Of a stretch of DNA of 64,000 nucleotides, positions 48,383 through 59,438 are shown piece after piece. The translations under genes were made by a program, and so were the position numbers. The notes under the pieces are model-generated. The model did not search any database. It saw only the letters and a list, made by a program, of their open reading frames with translations, and was not told the origin of the DNA. This DNA comes from Bradyrhizobium sp. U87765 SZCCT0048 (GTDB taxonomy: Bacteria; Pseudomonadota; Alphaproteobacteria; Rhizobiales; Xanthobacteraceae). The DNA lies in assembly GCF_018131225.1 (NCBI RefSeq), contig NZ_JAFCMM010000001.1, positions 2,418,001 through 2,482,000 of the forward strand, read 5' to 3'. Numbering within the stretch: the stretch's first letter is position 1; every line of letters starts with the position of its first letter.

Positions 48383-49342
48383 TCAGGACACGTCCGGTCC
48401 GTAGACCGGAACCATGCCCCCCAGCAGGCCGCCGACGACCTCGGCATGGCCGCGGGCGCGGCGAGCGACCGGCTCGGCTTCGACCACCCGCCAGGCACTG
48501 CGGTCGGCCATCAGGGCGCTGAGCACGGCATGATTCAGGCGGTGGCCGCCGCGAACCGAGCGGTAAAGACCGATCAGCGGCAGACCCGCCAGCGCGAGAT
48601 CGCCGACCACGTCGAGCACCTTGTGGCGGACACACTCGTCGGCGTAGCGCAGGCCTTCCGGATTGAGTAGCCGGTCACCCGAAAACACCACGGAATTGTC
48701 CAGCGAAGCGCCACGGACATAGCCTGCCTTCAGGAGCTGCTCCACATCATCCATGCAGCCAAAGGTCCGGGCCCGGGAAATATCGCGGCGGAAACCATCG
48801 GGCGTCAGATCGAAGTTGAAGCTCTGCCGGCCGATCATCGGGTTGGCGAAGCAGATCTCGACCTCGGCGCGGAAACCGCCGACATACGGGCGCAGCTCGC
48901 CGAACGACTGGCCGCGCGACACCTGAACCGGCTTGAGCACTTCGATGAAGCGGCGCGGCGCAGTCTGTTCGCGGATGCCGGCGCGATCGATGGCAGCAAC
49001 GAAAGGCGCCGCGCTGCCGTCCATGATCGGCACTTCCGGGCCGTCGACCTCGATGATGGCATTGTCGACGCCCATGCCGCGCAGCGCGGCGAGCACGTGT
49101 TCGGCGGTGGAAACGAGCGGACCTTCGTGGGTGCCGAGAACGGTGGCGAGCTCGGTGGCAACGACGGCACTGGCCTCGGCGCTGACCTTGCGGCTGGGAC
49201 CTTCACGATCGGTACGGACAAAAACAAAACCCGCGTCAACGTCCGCAGGTCCGAGGGACAGCTTGACGGCATCGCCCGAGTGGACACCTACGCCCGTCAC
49301 AGTGACGTGCGAACGAAGCGTCGTTTGCCGGCTGAATTTCAT
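48383..49342 (-). CDS. lpxC: UDP-3-O-acyl-N-acetylglucosamine deacetylase
   Basis: A 319-residue zinc enzyme catalysing the committed step of lipid A synthesis. The zinc ligands are visible: His82 in LVSTAEHVLAALRGMGVDN, and His240 and Asp244 in CVRHKVLDVVGDLALAG. The catalytic acid/base His267 lies in VRGGHRLNHAVLSAL. The N-terminus (RQTTLRSHVTVTGVGVHSG) is typical of the family. The gene lies downstream of ftsZ behind a terminator, with its own 338-bp upstream region. Confidence 0.95.
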   Translation of the reverse strand: MKFSRQTTLRSHVTVTGVGVHSGDAVKLSLGPADVDAGFVFVRTDREGPSRKVSAEASAVVATELATVLGTHEGPLVSTAEHVLAALRGMGVDNAIIEVDGPEVPIMDGSAAPFVAAIDRAGIREQTAPRRFIEVLKPVQVSRGQSFGELRPYVGGFRAEVEICFANPMIGRQSFNFDLTPDGFRRDISRARTFGCMDDVEQLLKAGYVRGASLDNSVVFSGDRLLNPEGLRYADECVRHKVLDVVGDLALAGLPLIGLYRSVRGGHRLNHAVLSALMADRSAWRVVEAEPVARRARGHAEVVGGLLGGMVPVYGPDVS

Positions 49343-49625
49343 CCAAGTACTGCCCGCTACTGTCCCGCCCGAACCATCTTCCCCCGCCGACTTTCCCCAA
49401 GAACGTCAGCGATCTGATTCAGGGCGATCCCCAAGTCTTAAGTCACCATACTCTTCGCGCGGAGTCGCGCCAGTCACGGTTTTTTACCGATTGTTACCCC
49501 AACTCCGCCGCATTTGCGCCGCCCGTTAACCAAATTCAAAGCCGTCCGGCAAGCCTTGGCGATGCATTTTTCCTGATACATTTCAAAATCTTACAAATAA
49601 TTGACCAAAACCCCGCCGCGTAAAG
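49343..49625. promoter_or_regulatory. lpxC upstream region
   Basis: Within the 338-bp ftsZ-lpxC gap this part is A/T-rich near 49555-49625, and it contains GTTAAC at 49525-49530. TTAA-N7-TTAA is the CtrA motif of alphaproteobacteria; only one good half (TTAACC) is present, so CtrA control is only a possibility. The lpxC promoter must lie here because the ftsZ terminator precedes it. Confidence 0.35.
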
Positions 49626-49655
49626 AAAAGTCCCGGCCTCACGGCCGGGACTTTT
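49626..49655. terminator. Rho-independent terminator after ftsZ
   Basis: A perfect 13-bp stem, AAAAGTCCCGGCC (49626-49638) with its complement at 49643-49655, and a 4-nt loop TCAC. Read on the minus strand it ends in TTTT and lies 26 bp after the ftsZ stop codon. It is symmetrical, so it could work in both directions. Confidence 0.9.
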
Positions 49656-49680
49656 GCGCTGTGATCGATTGTTACAGGCC

Positions 49681-51441
49681 TCAATTGGCCTGCCGGCGGA
49701 GGAAAGCCGGGATGTCGAGGTGATCGTCACCCTGGGCCTGCGACATCGACGCCGGACGACCATGCGGATCGAGCCCCTGGGGCGCCGGGCGGCGGGCATA
49801 CTCGGACACCGGCTCGCCGGCGCCGGCCTGCGGGATCGGGCGCTGCGGCTTGCGCTCCGGCAGCGGCGGCATCTGCGGGGCGGCCGAACGGGCGGCGACC
49901 GGCGGCTCGTGGTCCTCGTCGCGACGGCCGAGGCCGACATTGGCGAGACGCTGCAGCAGCGACAGGCGGGTCTTCTGCGGATGATCGTCCTCGACCTCGT
50001 TGGCCTGGCGGATCTGGTTCTGCGCCGGCATCGGCAGATCCTCGAACTTCGGCATCCGCGGCGCGCGCACCGGAGCCCGCTCGGCGGCCGGCGGGATGAA
50101 GGTCGCCGGCAGCGCCGGCTCGTTCATCTGCACCGTCGCGGTCGAGGTGTCCGGGAACATGGTCGGTTTCGGCGCGATCGGGCGAACGGTCACATCGCCA
50201 TAGGCGGCCGGCTGCACCGGGGCCTCAGCCTGTTCCGGGCCAACGGCCGCAGCGATCGCCGCGAGGGCGGCACGATCGATGGTGTCGGCCGCGGGCCGCG
50301 GAGCGGCCGGAGCCGGCGCCGCAGCCTGGACCGGGCGAGAGCCCTCCTGCTTGAGACGCTCGGCCATGCGCTGATTGTCCGCCTTCAGACGGGCGGTCAG
50401 CTCGCTGAGACGGCTGTCCGGCGCACCCGTCGCGTTGGTCACCGTCGGCTGCGCGCCGGTCAGGCGGGCCGTCGCCGTCTGGTCGATACCGGTCGCCACC
50501 ACCGACACGCGGATCACGCCGTCGAGCGACTCGTCGAAGGTCGCGCCGACGATGATGTTGGCGTCCTGATCGACTTCCTCGCGAATGCGGGTCGCCGCTT
50601 CGTCGACTTCGAACAGGGTAAGATCCTTGCCGCCGGTGATCGAGATCAGCAGGCCACGGGCGCCCTTCATCGAGGAATCGTCGATCAGCGGATTGGCGAT
50701 GGCGGCCTCGGCCGCGGTCAGCGCGCGCTTCTCGCCGGACGACTCGCCGGTGCCCATCATCGCCTTGCCCATCTCGCGCATCACGGCGCGGACGTCGGCG
50801 AAGTCGAGGTTGATGAGACCTTCCTTGACCATCAGGTCGGTGATGCAGGCAACGCCCGAGTACAGCACCTGGTCGGCCATGGCGAAGGCGTCGGCGAAGG
50901 TGGTCTTCTCGTTGGCGACCCGAAACAGGTTCTGGTTCGGGATGATCAGCAGCGTATCGACGACCTTGTGGAGCTCGGCGATGCCGCTTTCGGCGGTACG
51001 CATGCGGCGGCCGCCCTCGAAGTGGAACGGCTTGGTGACGACGCCGACCGTCAGGATGCCCATCTCGCGTGCCGTCTTGGCGATCACGGGAGCTGCACCG
51101 GTGCCGGTGCCGCCGCCCATGCCGGCGGTGACGAACACCATGTTGGCGCCCGACAGGTGGTCACGGATCTCGTCGATGACCTCCTGGGCTGCCGCTGCGC
51201 CGACATCCGGCTGCGAACCGGCGCCGAGGCCCTGGGTCACTTGCGTGCCCATCTGGATGATGCGCTCCGCCTTGGACATCGTGAGCGCCTGGGCATCGGT
51301 GTTGGCGACCACAAAATCCACCCCCACCAGGCCGGCGGTGATCATGTTATTGACGGCATTGCCGCCCGCGCCGCCCACGCCGAACACGGTGATCCGCGGC
51401 TTCAGCTCGCGAATATCGGGGATGTTGAGATTGATGGTCAT
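49681..51441 (-). CDS. ftsZ: Cell division GTPase FtsZ
   Basis: A 586-residue tubulin homologue that forms the division ring. The GTP-binding motifs are [13 protein letters not shown] near residue 22 and the tubulin signature [13 protein letters not shown] near 110; the T7 loop is [17 protein letters not shown]. After the globular part (to about residue 320) comes a very long Pro/Ala-rich linker of roughly 240 residues. The conserved C-terminal peptide DIPAFLRRQ, which binds FtsA and ZipA-like partners, ends the protein. The length matches Bradyrhizobium-type FtsZ. It lies 102 bp after ftsA. Confidence 0.97.
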   Translation of the reverse strand: MTINLNIPDIRELKPRITVFGVGGAGGNAVNNMITAGLVGVDFVVANTDAQALTMSKAERIIQMGTQVTQGLGAGSQPDVGAAAAQEVIDEIRDHLSGANMVFVTAGMGGGTGTGAAPVIAKTAREMGILTVGVVTKPFHFEGGRRMRTAESGIAELHKVVDTLLIIPNQNLFRVANEKTTFADAFAMADQVLYSGVACITDLMVKEGLINLDFADVRAVMREMGKAMMGTGESSGEKRALTAAEAAIANPLIDDSSMKGARGLLISITGGKDLTLFEVDEAATRIREEVDQDANIIVGATFDESLDGVIRVSVVATGIDQTATARLTGAQPTVTNATGAPDSRLSELTARLKADNQRMAERLKQEGSRPVQAAAPAPAAPRPAADTIDRAALAAIAAAVGPEQAEAPVQPAAYGDVTVRPIAPKPTMFPDTSTATVQMNEPALPATFIPPAAERAPVRAPRMPKFEDLPMPAQNQIRQANEVEDDHPQKTRLSLLQRLANVGLGRRDEDHEPPVAARSAAPQMPPLPERKPQRPIPQAGAGEPVSEYARRPAPQGLDPHGRPASMSQAQGDDHLDIPAFLRRQAN

Positions 51442-51543
51442 GTGTGCCTCTCGATTACGCGCGCGTTGTAGCGGAATGCCCGTCCAGGCCGGCGCCCGGG
51501 ACCGAAGCGGTGAACGAAACGAAGTCAGTGCCGTGCCGAACCA

Positions 51544-52872
51544 TCAGAACCCCTCGCGAAGCCATTGTCCGACCTTTCCGAAGTAACCGCCGCCATGGGT
51601 CCCCGTCTTGAGCTGGCGGACGTGCCGCGGCTCGACGTGCTCGAGATGAGCGAACTGCGGGTACACCAGAAGGCCGGTCGGCACTGCGAACGAGGCGCTC
51701 TTGGCTTCGGCAGGCAGGCGCCCGAAGCCGAGCGGGCGGCCGATGCGCACCGGCCGCTTGAGGATCTGGCTGGCCAGCTCGGGAATGCCGGTCAGCAGCG
51801 AGGCACCGCCGGTCAGCACCACCCGCGCGCGCGGGTCGGCCGCAAAGGGGGAATCCGCCAGCCGGTCCCTGACCATCTCGAAAATCTCCTCGGCGCGCTG
51901 ACGAATGATGTTGGCGATGGTGGCGCGGGACACGACCTGCGGCATATCCCGATCATGATCGTCGGCCGCCGGCACACTCATCAGCTCACGCGCGTCGGAC
52001 CCACCCGTCAGCACGGTCCCGTATAAAGTCTTGATTCGCTCCGCATCCGCAATGCAGGCGCCGAGTCCGCGGGCCAAATCCATGGTGATGTGTTGCCCGC
52101 CGAGCGCAAAGCCGCTGGCATGGACGAAGCGTCCGGTCGAATAGGTCGCGATGGTTGTCGTTCCCGCGCCCATGTCGACGATGGCGGCGCCGGTATCGAC
52201 CTCATCGTCGGTCAGCACCGAGAGACCCGCGAGATAGGGGCTGGCCGCCATGGCCTCCACATTGAGATGGCAGCGCTCGACCACCAGCATCAGGTTCTTG
52301 GCGACGGAGGCGTCCGACGTCACGACGTTCATCTCGACGCCGAACTGGCGCGCGACCATGCCGCGGGGATCGCGAATGCCCTTGACGCCGTCGAGCGCGT
52401 AGCCGACCGGCAGCGCGTGCAGCGCAGTGCGCCCGGTGCCGGTGGCATGGCGCATGCCCGTCGAAGTGATGCGACCGACGTCCGCCGGTGTAACGGTGCC
52501 GCCGCGGATATCGGATGCAGCCTCGATCATCTGGCCCTGCAGGCGGCCCGCCGAGACCGACAGCAGGACGGATTCGACACGAACCTTGGCCATGCGTTCC
52601 GCCACGGCCACCGCCTGGCGCACCGCATGCTCGCACTGGCCGAGATCGATCACCGCGCCGGCTTTGACGCCGAGCGATTGGATATGACTGATACCCAGCA
52701 GTTCAATGGCATGGGTCCGGCCGCGCAGCGCCTCGCTCGGCGGGCATGGCTTCAACCGCGCGATCAGACAGGCGACCTTGCTGGTGCCGATGTCGAGCGC
52801 GGCGACGAGCGCCGTCCGGTTGGCGGGAATCGCCCGGGTTTTCGGGGTCAAGGTGCCGTCGAGGCTGGTCAT
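51544..52872 (-). CDS. ftsA: Cell division protein FtsA
   Basis: A 442-residue actin-like protein that tethers FtsZ to the membrane. The phosphate-1 loop is ALDIGTSKVACLIA, the SHS2-like 1C domain follows, and the later actin motifs are AAIVDMGAGTTTIATY and VVLTGGASLLTGI. The C-terminal tail (FGKVGQWLREGF) is an amphipathic membrane-targeting helix. Its ATG overlaps the ftsQ stop codon (ATGA). Confidence 0.96.
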   Translation of the reverse strand: MTSLDGTLTPKTRAIPANRTALVAALDIGTSKVACLIARLKPCPPSEALRGRTHAIELLGISHIQSLGVKAGAVIDLGQCEHAVRQAVAVAERMAKVRVESVLLSVSAGRLQGQMIEAASDIRGGTVTPADVGRITSTGMRHATGTGRTALHALPVGYALDGVKGIRDPRGMVARQFGVEMNVVTSDASVAKNLMLVVERCHLNVEAMAASPYLAGLSVLTDDEVDTGAAIVDMGAGTTTIATYSTGRFVHASGFALGGQHITMDLARGLGACIADAERIKTLYGTVLTGGSDARELMSVPAADDHDRDMPQVVSRATIANIIRQRAEEIFEMVRDRLADSPFAADPRARVVLTGGASLLTGIPELASQILKRPVRIGRPLGFGRLPAEAKSASFAVPTGLLVYPQFAHLEHVEPRHVRQLKTGTHGGGYFGKVGQWLREGF

Positions 52873-53858
52873 GCGTCGGTGCCCTTGCGCTTGTTCTTCT
52901 TGTCCTTGACCAGTTCTTCGCGCGCCTTGGCCGCATCCTCCGACAGCCGCACCGTGACACGGTCCGGCAGGCGCAGGTCGATCGCGGTGATGTCACGCGA
53001 GAACAGGTGGTCTTCCTTGTCGAGTTTCGACAGCAGCGCCAGCGACTGCTCGAGATTGGTCTCTGGCAGGCGGACGTCGAGACCGTCGGCGAGGCGCAGA
53101 TTCCAGCGCCGCTCGCCAACCAGCACCACCGCCTTCACGGCGGCGCGCACCTGCGGATACTGGTCGAGCAAGGCGAGGAACTCCCTGGCCCGCGGGCCGG
53201 CGCCCTTGCCGACCACGAGCGGCAGCGAGGTGAAGCGGCGCGAGACCCATGGCTCGAGGATCTGGCCGTCGTCGGCGATCACCGACAGCGCGCCATCCTG
53301 CTGCCACAGCGCGAAGGCCTTGCGCTCGGTGATGTCGATCTGCAGCTGGCCGGGATAGAGCTTGAGCACGGTGGCGTCGGCGATCCAGGGACTGGCCTTG
53401 AGGCGGTCACGCACAGTGGCAGCATCGAGGAACAGCAGCGACGAGCGGCCGGTGACGCCGCCGACGGCCAGCACCTCGTCCTGGGTCAGTTGCTTGCGGC
53501 CGGAGATCGCGACATTGGTGATGCGGAAGCCGACCGCGTTGGCGGCGGCGTTGCGGGTGTCGCTGAGCGCGGTGACGAACTCCTCGACGTGATTGCCCTT
53601 CACCACCCCGAAAGCGAGGCTCGCAAGCAGGATCACCAGGGTGGCGAGCCACCCGAAACGCCGCGGCAGGCGCTGCTGCAGCGCGGCCAGGAAACGCGGC
53701 AAGTTCTCGCTGTTCGCCGGCGCGCGATAGCTCGAACGCGGCGGACGGCTGGCGGCGCGCGACGACCGCGGCGCGGGACGCCGCGCCGTCGTCTTCGTCG
53801 ATTCGGATTGGGGCCTCGGCTGTCCCTGGGACCGAACGAGGCGTCCGCCACCATCCAT
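52869..53858 (-). CDS. ftsQ: Cell division protein FtsQ
   Basis: A 329-residue bitopic membrane protein of the divisome. A basic, Pro/Ser/Arg-rich cytoplasmic tail of about 70 residues precedes one membrane helix (WLATLVILLASLAFGVV). The periplasmic POTRA domain is FRITNVAISGRKQLTQDEVL with SPWIADATVLKLYPGQLQID, and the FtsQ beta domain follows (ERKAFALWQQDGALSVI). The end is Lys-rich. It overlaps ftsA by 4 bp, and a 333-bp gap separates it from ddl upstream. Confidence 0.94.
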   Translation of the reverse strand: MDGGGRLVRSQGQPRPQSESTKTTARRPAPRSSRAASRPPRSSYRAPANSENLPRFLAALQQRLPRRFGWLATLVILLASLAFGVVKGNHVEEFVTALSDTRNAAANAVGFRITNVAISGRKQLTQDEVLAVGGVTGRSSLLFLDAATVRDRLKASPWIADATVLKLYPGQLQIDITERKAFALWQQDGALSVIADDGQILEPWVSRRFTSLPLVVGKGAGPRAREFLALLDQYPQVRAAVKAVVLVGERRWNLRLADGLDVRLPETNLEQSLALLSKLDKEDHLFSRDITAIDLRLPDRVTVRLSEDAAKAREELVKDKKNKRKGTDA

Positions 53859-54191
53859 TGTACGAGCTCGTCAACTGTTGCGCCCGCCTGCACTGCGGGC
53901 TCCGGCGCGCGTGACGTCTCGGTCGTGCCGGGCCGGGCGCTGGCCTCGTGACTGATCAGGCCCATTCCCGTTGGTGCGACGGTCGTAACGGATATCCGCA
54001 CGGCATACGCCCCGGCAGCCGAACGCTACATGCGCCGCCAGCGTTAACCTTCGGATTTCTGGGTAAACAAAAAGTAAAATGATTGGCCGCAGAGTGCGTT
54101 TTAGGCTGCGAGATGAGCACTTTGCGATTGAAAAGGGGAACCGGGCCCCGGCGGACGACCACCCCGCCTGGTGGGCGCTCGCCTTCCCCGG
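53859..54191. promoter_or_regulatory. ddl-ftsQ intergenic region, probable ftsQAZ promoter
   Basis: A 333-bp gap, large for a cluster whose neighbouring genes mostly overlap. Around 54040-54085 the base composition turns A/T-rich, with TTAACC at 54044-54049 and GTAAAC/GTAAAA a little further on. TTAACC resembles a CtrA half-site, and CtrA is known to control ftsQA in Caulobacter. A promoter for ftsQAZ is therefore likely, but the exact elements are not resolved. No gene was found in it. Confidence 0.45.
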
Positions 54192-55175
54192 TTACCTGCG
54201 GCCGACGGCCAGCGCGATCTGATCGTTCAGGAAGTCCAAGAATCCGATTCCCGCGGCCTTCAGCGCTTTCGGATACAGCGAGGCCGCCGTCAGCCCCGGC
54301 AGCGTATTGGTCTCCAGGTAGATCGGCCCGCGCGTCGTGACGATGAAGTCCGAACGAGAATAGCCCCGACAAGACAAGGCTTTATGCATGGTCATGGCGT
54401 GCGCCATGATCTGCTCGGAGATCTCCGGCGCGAACCGCCCCGGGCAAATTTCCTGGGTCGACTTGGCGAGGTACTTGGCGGTGTAGTCGAAGCTGCCCTC
54501 GGCTGGAACGATCTCGATCGGCGGCAGCGCCCGCACGGATCCGTCCGATTGCTCGAGCACGCCGCAGGTCGCCTCGATGCCGCCCATGAAAGGCTCGATG
54601 ACATAGTCCTCGACCTTGGCGGCGGTACGGACCGAGACGAGGTCCTGGCTCGCATTGACGAAGATCAGGCCATAGCTCGAACCGTCGCGTGCGGGCTTTG
54701 CAATCAACCTGCCATGCTCGGTCAGCGCGCGCTCCGCATCGTCCAGCACCACGGTCGCCGGCGCAGCGACGCCGACCAGAGCGGCGAAGCGCTTGGCCGC
54801 GACCTTGTCGAAGGCAAGATGTGACGATGCCGGGCCGGAGCCCGTGAACGGCACGCCGCGAACCTCGCACATCGCCTGCAGCTCGCCGTTCTCGGCACGG
54901 CCACCATGCAGACCCAACAGCAGGACACGGCCCTCGTCACGCGCAGCATCGAGCGCCTGTGCGAGCGGCACGCCGGGACCGCCCGGCACGAACGGCTCCT
55001 CGAAGGGGCGCGCGTGCGCCAGCAGTTGCTGTGACTGAACCGCATGCACTGTATCGTCGATATCCCAGAACCAAAGATCGGCCTCAGGCAGCGCGCGATG
55101 CAGCGACTGCGCCGATGCCACCGACACCAGACGCTCCTTGCTCGTGCCACCGAAGAGAATGGTCGTCCGCATCAT
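54192..55175 (-). CDS. ddl: D-alanine--D-alanine ligase family protein
   Basis: A 327-residue ATP-grasp ligase joining two D-alanines for peptidoglycan. The start [20 protein letters not shown] overlaps the murB stop codon (ATGA); a second ATG 3 bp on is equally possible. Motifs are [20 protein letters not shown] (Ddl signature 1 is usually HGxxGEDG), [20 protein letters not shown], the ATP-grasp segment [17 protein letters not shown] and [20 protein letters not shown]. The HGGRAENGE form differs from the HGxxGEDG of enterobacterial Ddl but, to my recollection, is the normal form in this group. Position between murB and ftsQ supports the role. Confidence 0.9.
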   Translation of the reverse strand: MMRTTILFGGTSKERLVSVASAQSLHRALPEADLWFWDIDDTVHAVQSQQLLAHARPFEEPFVPGGPGVPLAQALDAARDEGRVLLLGLHGGRAENGELQAMCEVRGVPFTGSGPASSHLAFDKVAAKRFAALVGVAAPATVVLDDAERALTEHGRLIAKPARDGSSYGLIFVNASQDLVSVRTAAKVEDYVIEPFMGGIEATCGVLEQSDGSVRALPPIEIVPAEGSFDYTAKYLAKSTQEICPGRFAPEISEQIMAHAMTMHKALSCRGYSRSDFIVTTRGPIYLETNTLPGLTAASLYPKALKAAGIGFLDFLNDQIALAVGRR

Positions 55176-56112
55176 GCCGCCCCGTCGATTCCGATCCGCT
55201 TGATTTCCCAGTGCAGTTCGATACCCGACGTCGCCTTGACGCGCGCGCGCACCGTCTCGCCCAGAGTCTCGATGTCGTGCCCCGTCGCCTCGCCGGTGTT
55301 GATCAGGAAATTGCAGTGCATCTCCGACACCTGTGCGCCACCGACACGGAAACCGCGCATGCCGGCCGCATCGACCAGCTTCCAGGCGCTGTGGCCGGGC
55401 GGGTTCTTGAACGTCGAGCCGCCGGTCTTCTCGCGGATCGGCTGCGCGGTTTCGCGATGGTTCTGGACCTCCGCCATGCGCGCGCGGATCGCTTGCGCTT
55501 CGGTCGGCCGGCCACGAAACAGCGCCGACGTGAAGATCACGCCGTCCTCGACACCACAATGTCGATAGCTGAACTTCATGTCGGCGTTGGAGAACGTCCG
55601 CACCTCGCCGGCACGCGTGACGCCGCGCGCCTCGACCAGCACGTCCCTGGTCTCGCCACCATTGGCGCCGGCGTTCATGCGCAGCGCACCGCCGATCGAG
55701 CCGGGAATACCGAAGTAGAATTCGAGGCCGCCGATACCGGCCGCGGCCGCCGCTTCCGCCACCCGCTTGTCGAGCACGGCGGTGCCGGCGCTTACCGTAT
55801 CAGCGTCGGCGCCGACCTCGCCGAAGCCCCGTGGCGACAGACGGATGACGACGCCGCCAACGCCGCCGTCGCGCACGATCAGGTTGGAGCCGACGCCGAT
55901 TGGATAAACCGGAACGTCCGCTGGCAGACGGGCGAGAAAGTAGGCGAGATCGTCCTCGTCGGCCGGTGTGAACAGCACCTGGGCCGGACCGCCGACGCGA
56001 AACCAGGTCAGCGGCGCCAGGCGCTCGTTCGCGAGCAGCCGGCCGCGCAACTGCGGCATCGCCGCCATCAGCGACGGCACGAGGTCGGGAAAGCCGGGAG
56101 TGCCTTGCGACA

Positions 56113-56113
<1 letters not shown>
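55172..56113 (-). CDS. murB: UDP-N-acetylenolpyruvoylglucosamine reductase
   Basis: A 313-residue FAD enzyme making UDP-MurNAc. The ATG at 56113 overlaps the murC stop codon (TGATG). The FAD-binding domain shows [20 protein letters not shown] and [20 protein letters not shown]. The substrate domain shows [20 protein letters not shown], where the type II MurB pattern is clear, and the late [20 protein letters not shown] with the catalytic Ser. The C-terminal catalytic Glu lies in a HWEIKRIG context. It overlaps ddl by 4 bp. Confidence 0.95.
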
Positions 56114-57525
<1,412 letters not shown>

Positions 57526-57677
57526 GGTGGTCTCTCGCTCCGTCGTGCGCCGGCCCCGTGCCGACGCGCCATCCGAATCCTGAGCCCACTTCATGCAAGA
57601 CTGAACTGGCCCGGACAAGTCCGGACCGTCAGAAATCGAGATTCCGGCGGTTTTGCGTCCGAACCGGCCTGACGGCC

Positions 57678-58082
57678 TCAGACCTGTTCCCCGAGTTGTT
57701 CCCGCACATGCGCTTCGGCCTCTGCGGCGGAGGGCACCACCGCCATGGGGATGCCGAACGCCTTGACGGTGATCTCCGCCCGGGCCGCGAGAACCGCGCG
57801 CGCCTGCGCATCCGGCTCGATGCTGATCATGCCCCGGCAGACCGCCTGCAGCGCGTCCTTGTTGCGCTTCAGCCACTGGCCGCGGAGCTTGCGATCCTCG
57901 TGGGCCTCCTCGCCCCGGTCACCGTCGAACAGCAGCACGAACGGCCGTCCCAGCGCCACCAGAAGATCCATCTCGCAAATCCACTGCGCCGCGTAGCCGG
58001 TCTCCTGGCCACCGATCAGCACCCGCACCACCGGAAAGGCGCGAACATCGTGGACGCGGAAAGACTGCGGATTGGGTATCAT
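57678..58082 (-). CDS. Protein of unknown function, partner of the FAD monooxygenase gene
   Basis: A 134-residue cytoplasmic protein, from the ATG at 58082 ([13 protein letters not shown]) with AGGAG 8 bp upstream. An ATG at 58088 overlaps the previous stop codon as ATGA and is also possible. It has an alternating beta-alpha pattern: [20 protein letters not shown], then [20 protein letters not shown] and a basic helix [13 protein letters not shown]. It ends with an acidic/Ala-rich helix. The fold could be STAS-like, which is a guess from the pattern. The coupling to the FAD monooxygenase gene suggests a shared task. Confidence 0.75.
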   Translation of the reverse strand: MIPNPQSFRVHDVRAFPVVRVLIGGQETGYAAQWICEMDLLVALGRPFVLLFDGDRGEEAHEDRKLRGQWLKRNKDALQAVCRGMISIEPDAQARAVLAARAEITVKAFGIPMAVVPSAAEAEAHVREQLGEQV

Positions 58083-58084
58083 GG

Positions 58085-59338
58085 TCATGCTCCTGCGGAG
58101 AGGTTGGGGGAGAACAGGCGCTGCGCGCCGCGGCTCGAGGACGCGAGCGCCGTGGCCGCACGCGCCAGCATGTCCTGCTCGTAGGCAGCGATGGCCGCCA
58201 ATGGCGACAGGTCGGCCGTAGCCACCTGCGCCAGACAGGTCGCGAGGCTCGCGGCATCTTCCAGCGCCGTGTTGGCGCCGAGCCCGCCCGCGGGGCTCAT
58301 GGCATGGATCGCATGGCCGAGGATGGTCACTGCCGACGGCGTCCACGGTCGCAGCAGCACCGCACTGCGGACCGGCATCACGGCAAGGCTCGCACGGTCG
58401 GCATTGTCGAACAGCGCCCGCAAATCGCGATGCCAGCCATGGGTGAGGCAGGAGACGATCGAGCCGAGCGGCGGCCCGCCGGGCGGCAGCTCGCGCTGCG
58501 GATCGAAGCCGAAGCAGCCGCGTGGACCGATGAACGCCCAGTAGAGATAATCCTCGGTCGGCGACAGCGCGCAGCCGCGTACCGTCCGCACCGGGCGAAA
58601 CCGCATCGCATCGATCACGAGCGCAAAGCCGTCGGCGAACACCACCGACGTGCCGCGGCGCAGTTGCGGCGCGATGCGAGGCTGGATCTCCGGCGTCAGC
58701 GGCGTCTTGCCATAGATGCAGACGGCGCCGGTATCGACCGGCTGCGCGAGAGGCCAGCACTGGGCCCGCACCTGCGAATTCACGCCATCGGCCGCGACCA
58801 GCACCTCGCAGCGGGCTTGCGTGCCGTCCTCGAAGGCGATCGACGTGCAGCCGTCGGCGTCGGTCGCAAAACGCCGGAACGACTTGCCGAAATGCACATG
58901 CCCATCGAGGCCGCCGAGCAGCACCTCGCGCAGCGTCTGGCGATCGGCGGAGAGATCTCCCGGCTCCACGGCCGCGGCGGCACCCGCTACGGCCGACGGA
59001 CGCCAGGTGTCGGCCGCCCGCCCCGCCACGGGCGCGAGCTGCGGATCGAAGAACAGCCCTTCGTTGTCGGCGACGGCGCAGGTGTCACGGAAGGCCTCGG
59101 CCAACTCCGGCGACAGGCAGCGGCCGAGCGCGCGCTGGCCGGCGGCGTTGATGCGGACCCGATAGCCCTGCTTGCGACTGTCGGCGGCGCTGTCGCGCTC
59201 GTAGACATCGCACGCGATCCCAGCGCGCCGCAGGCCCTGGGCGAGGCACAAGCCACCCAGCCCGGCACCGATGATCGCGACACGTCCATCCCATCGGAGC
59301 GGACTGCGGGAGGGAATTCGGAGCGGATCGCTGTTCAT
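58085..59338 (-). CDS. FAD-dependent monooxygenase (UbiH/salicylate hydroxylase type)
   Basis: A 417-residue flavoprotein hydroxylase. The FAD Rossmann fold is VAIIGAGLGGLCLAQGLRRA, the mid DG motif is CEVLVAADGVNSQVRAQCWP, and the GD motif appears as ILGHAIHAMSPAGGLGANTALEDAA in two halves (GHAIHAMSP, GLGANTALEDA). The usual Asp of the GD motif is here His-Ala-Ile-His (GHAIHAMSP instead of GDAAHxMxP), which is worth noting. It is divergent from an AraC regulator gene and overlaps the next unknown gene by 4 bp. The substrate is unknown. Confidence 0.88.
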   Translation of the reverse strand: MNSDPLRIPSRSPLRWDGRVAIIGAGLGGLCLAQGLRRAGIACDVYERDSAADSRKQGYRVRINAAGQRALGRCLSPELAEAFRDTCAVADNEGLFFDPQLAPVAGRAADTWRPSAVAGAAAAVEPGDLSADRQTLREVLLGGLDGHVHFGKSFRRFATDADGCTSIAFEDGTQARCEVLVAADGVNSQVRAQCWPLAQPVDTGAVCIYGKTPLTPEIQPRIAPQLRRGTSVVFADGFALVIDAMRFRPVRTVRGCALSPTEDYLYWAFIGPRGCFGFDPQRELPPGGPPLGSIVSCLTHGWHRDLRALFDNADRASLAVMPVRSAVLLRPWTPSAVTILGHAIHAMSPAGGLGANTALEDAASLATCLAQVATADLSPLAAIAAYEQDMLARAATALASSSRGAQRLFSPNLSAGA

Positions 59339-59438
59339 GGGGCACCATTCACTGATAGCGCCGGGAAGACCGGCCCATCAGCGATAGCGGCGTTCACCCC
59401 TGTTGCGATAACCGTATCCGGCCAATAAATATTGAGAA

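Noticed and set aside
49654..51471. 605-codon plus-strand ORF
   Set aside because: Antisense to ftsZ.
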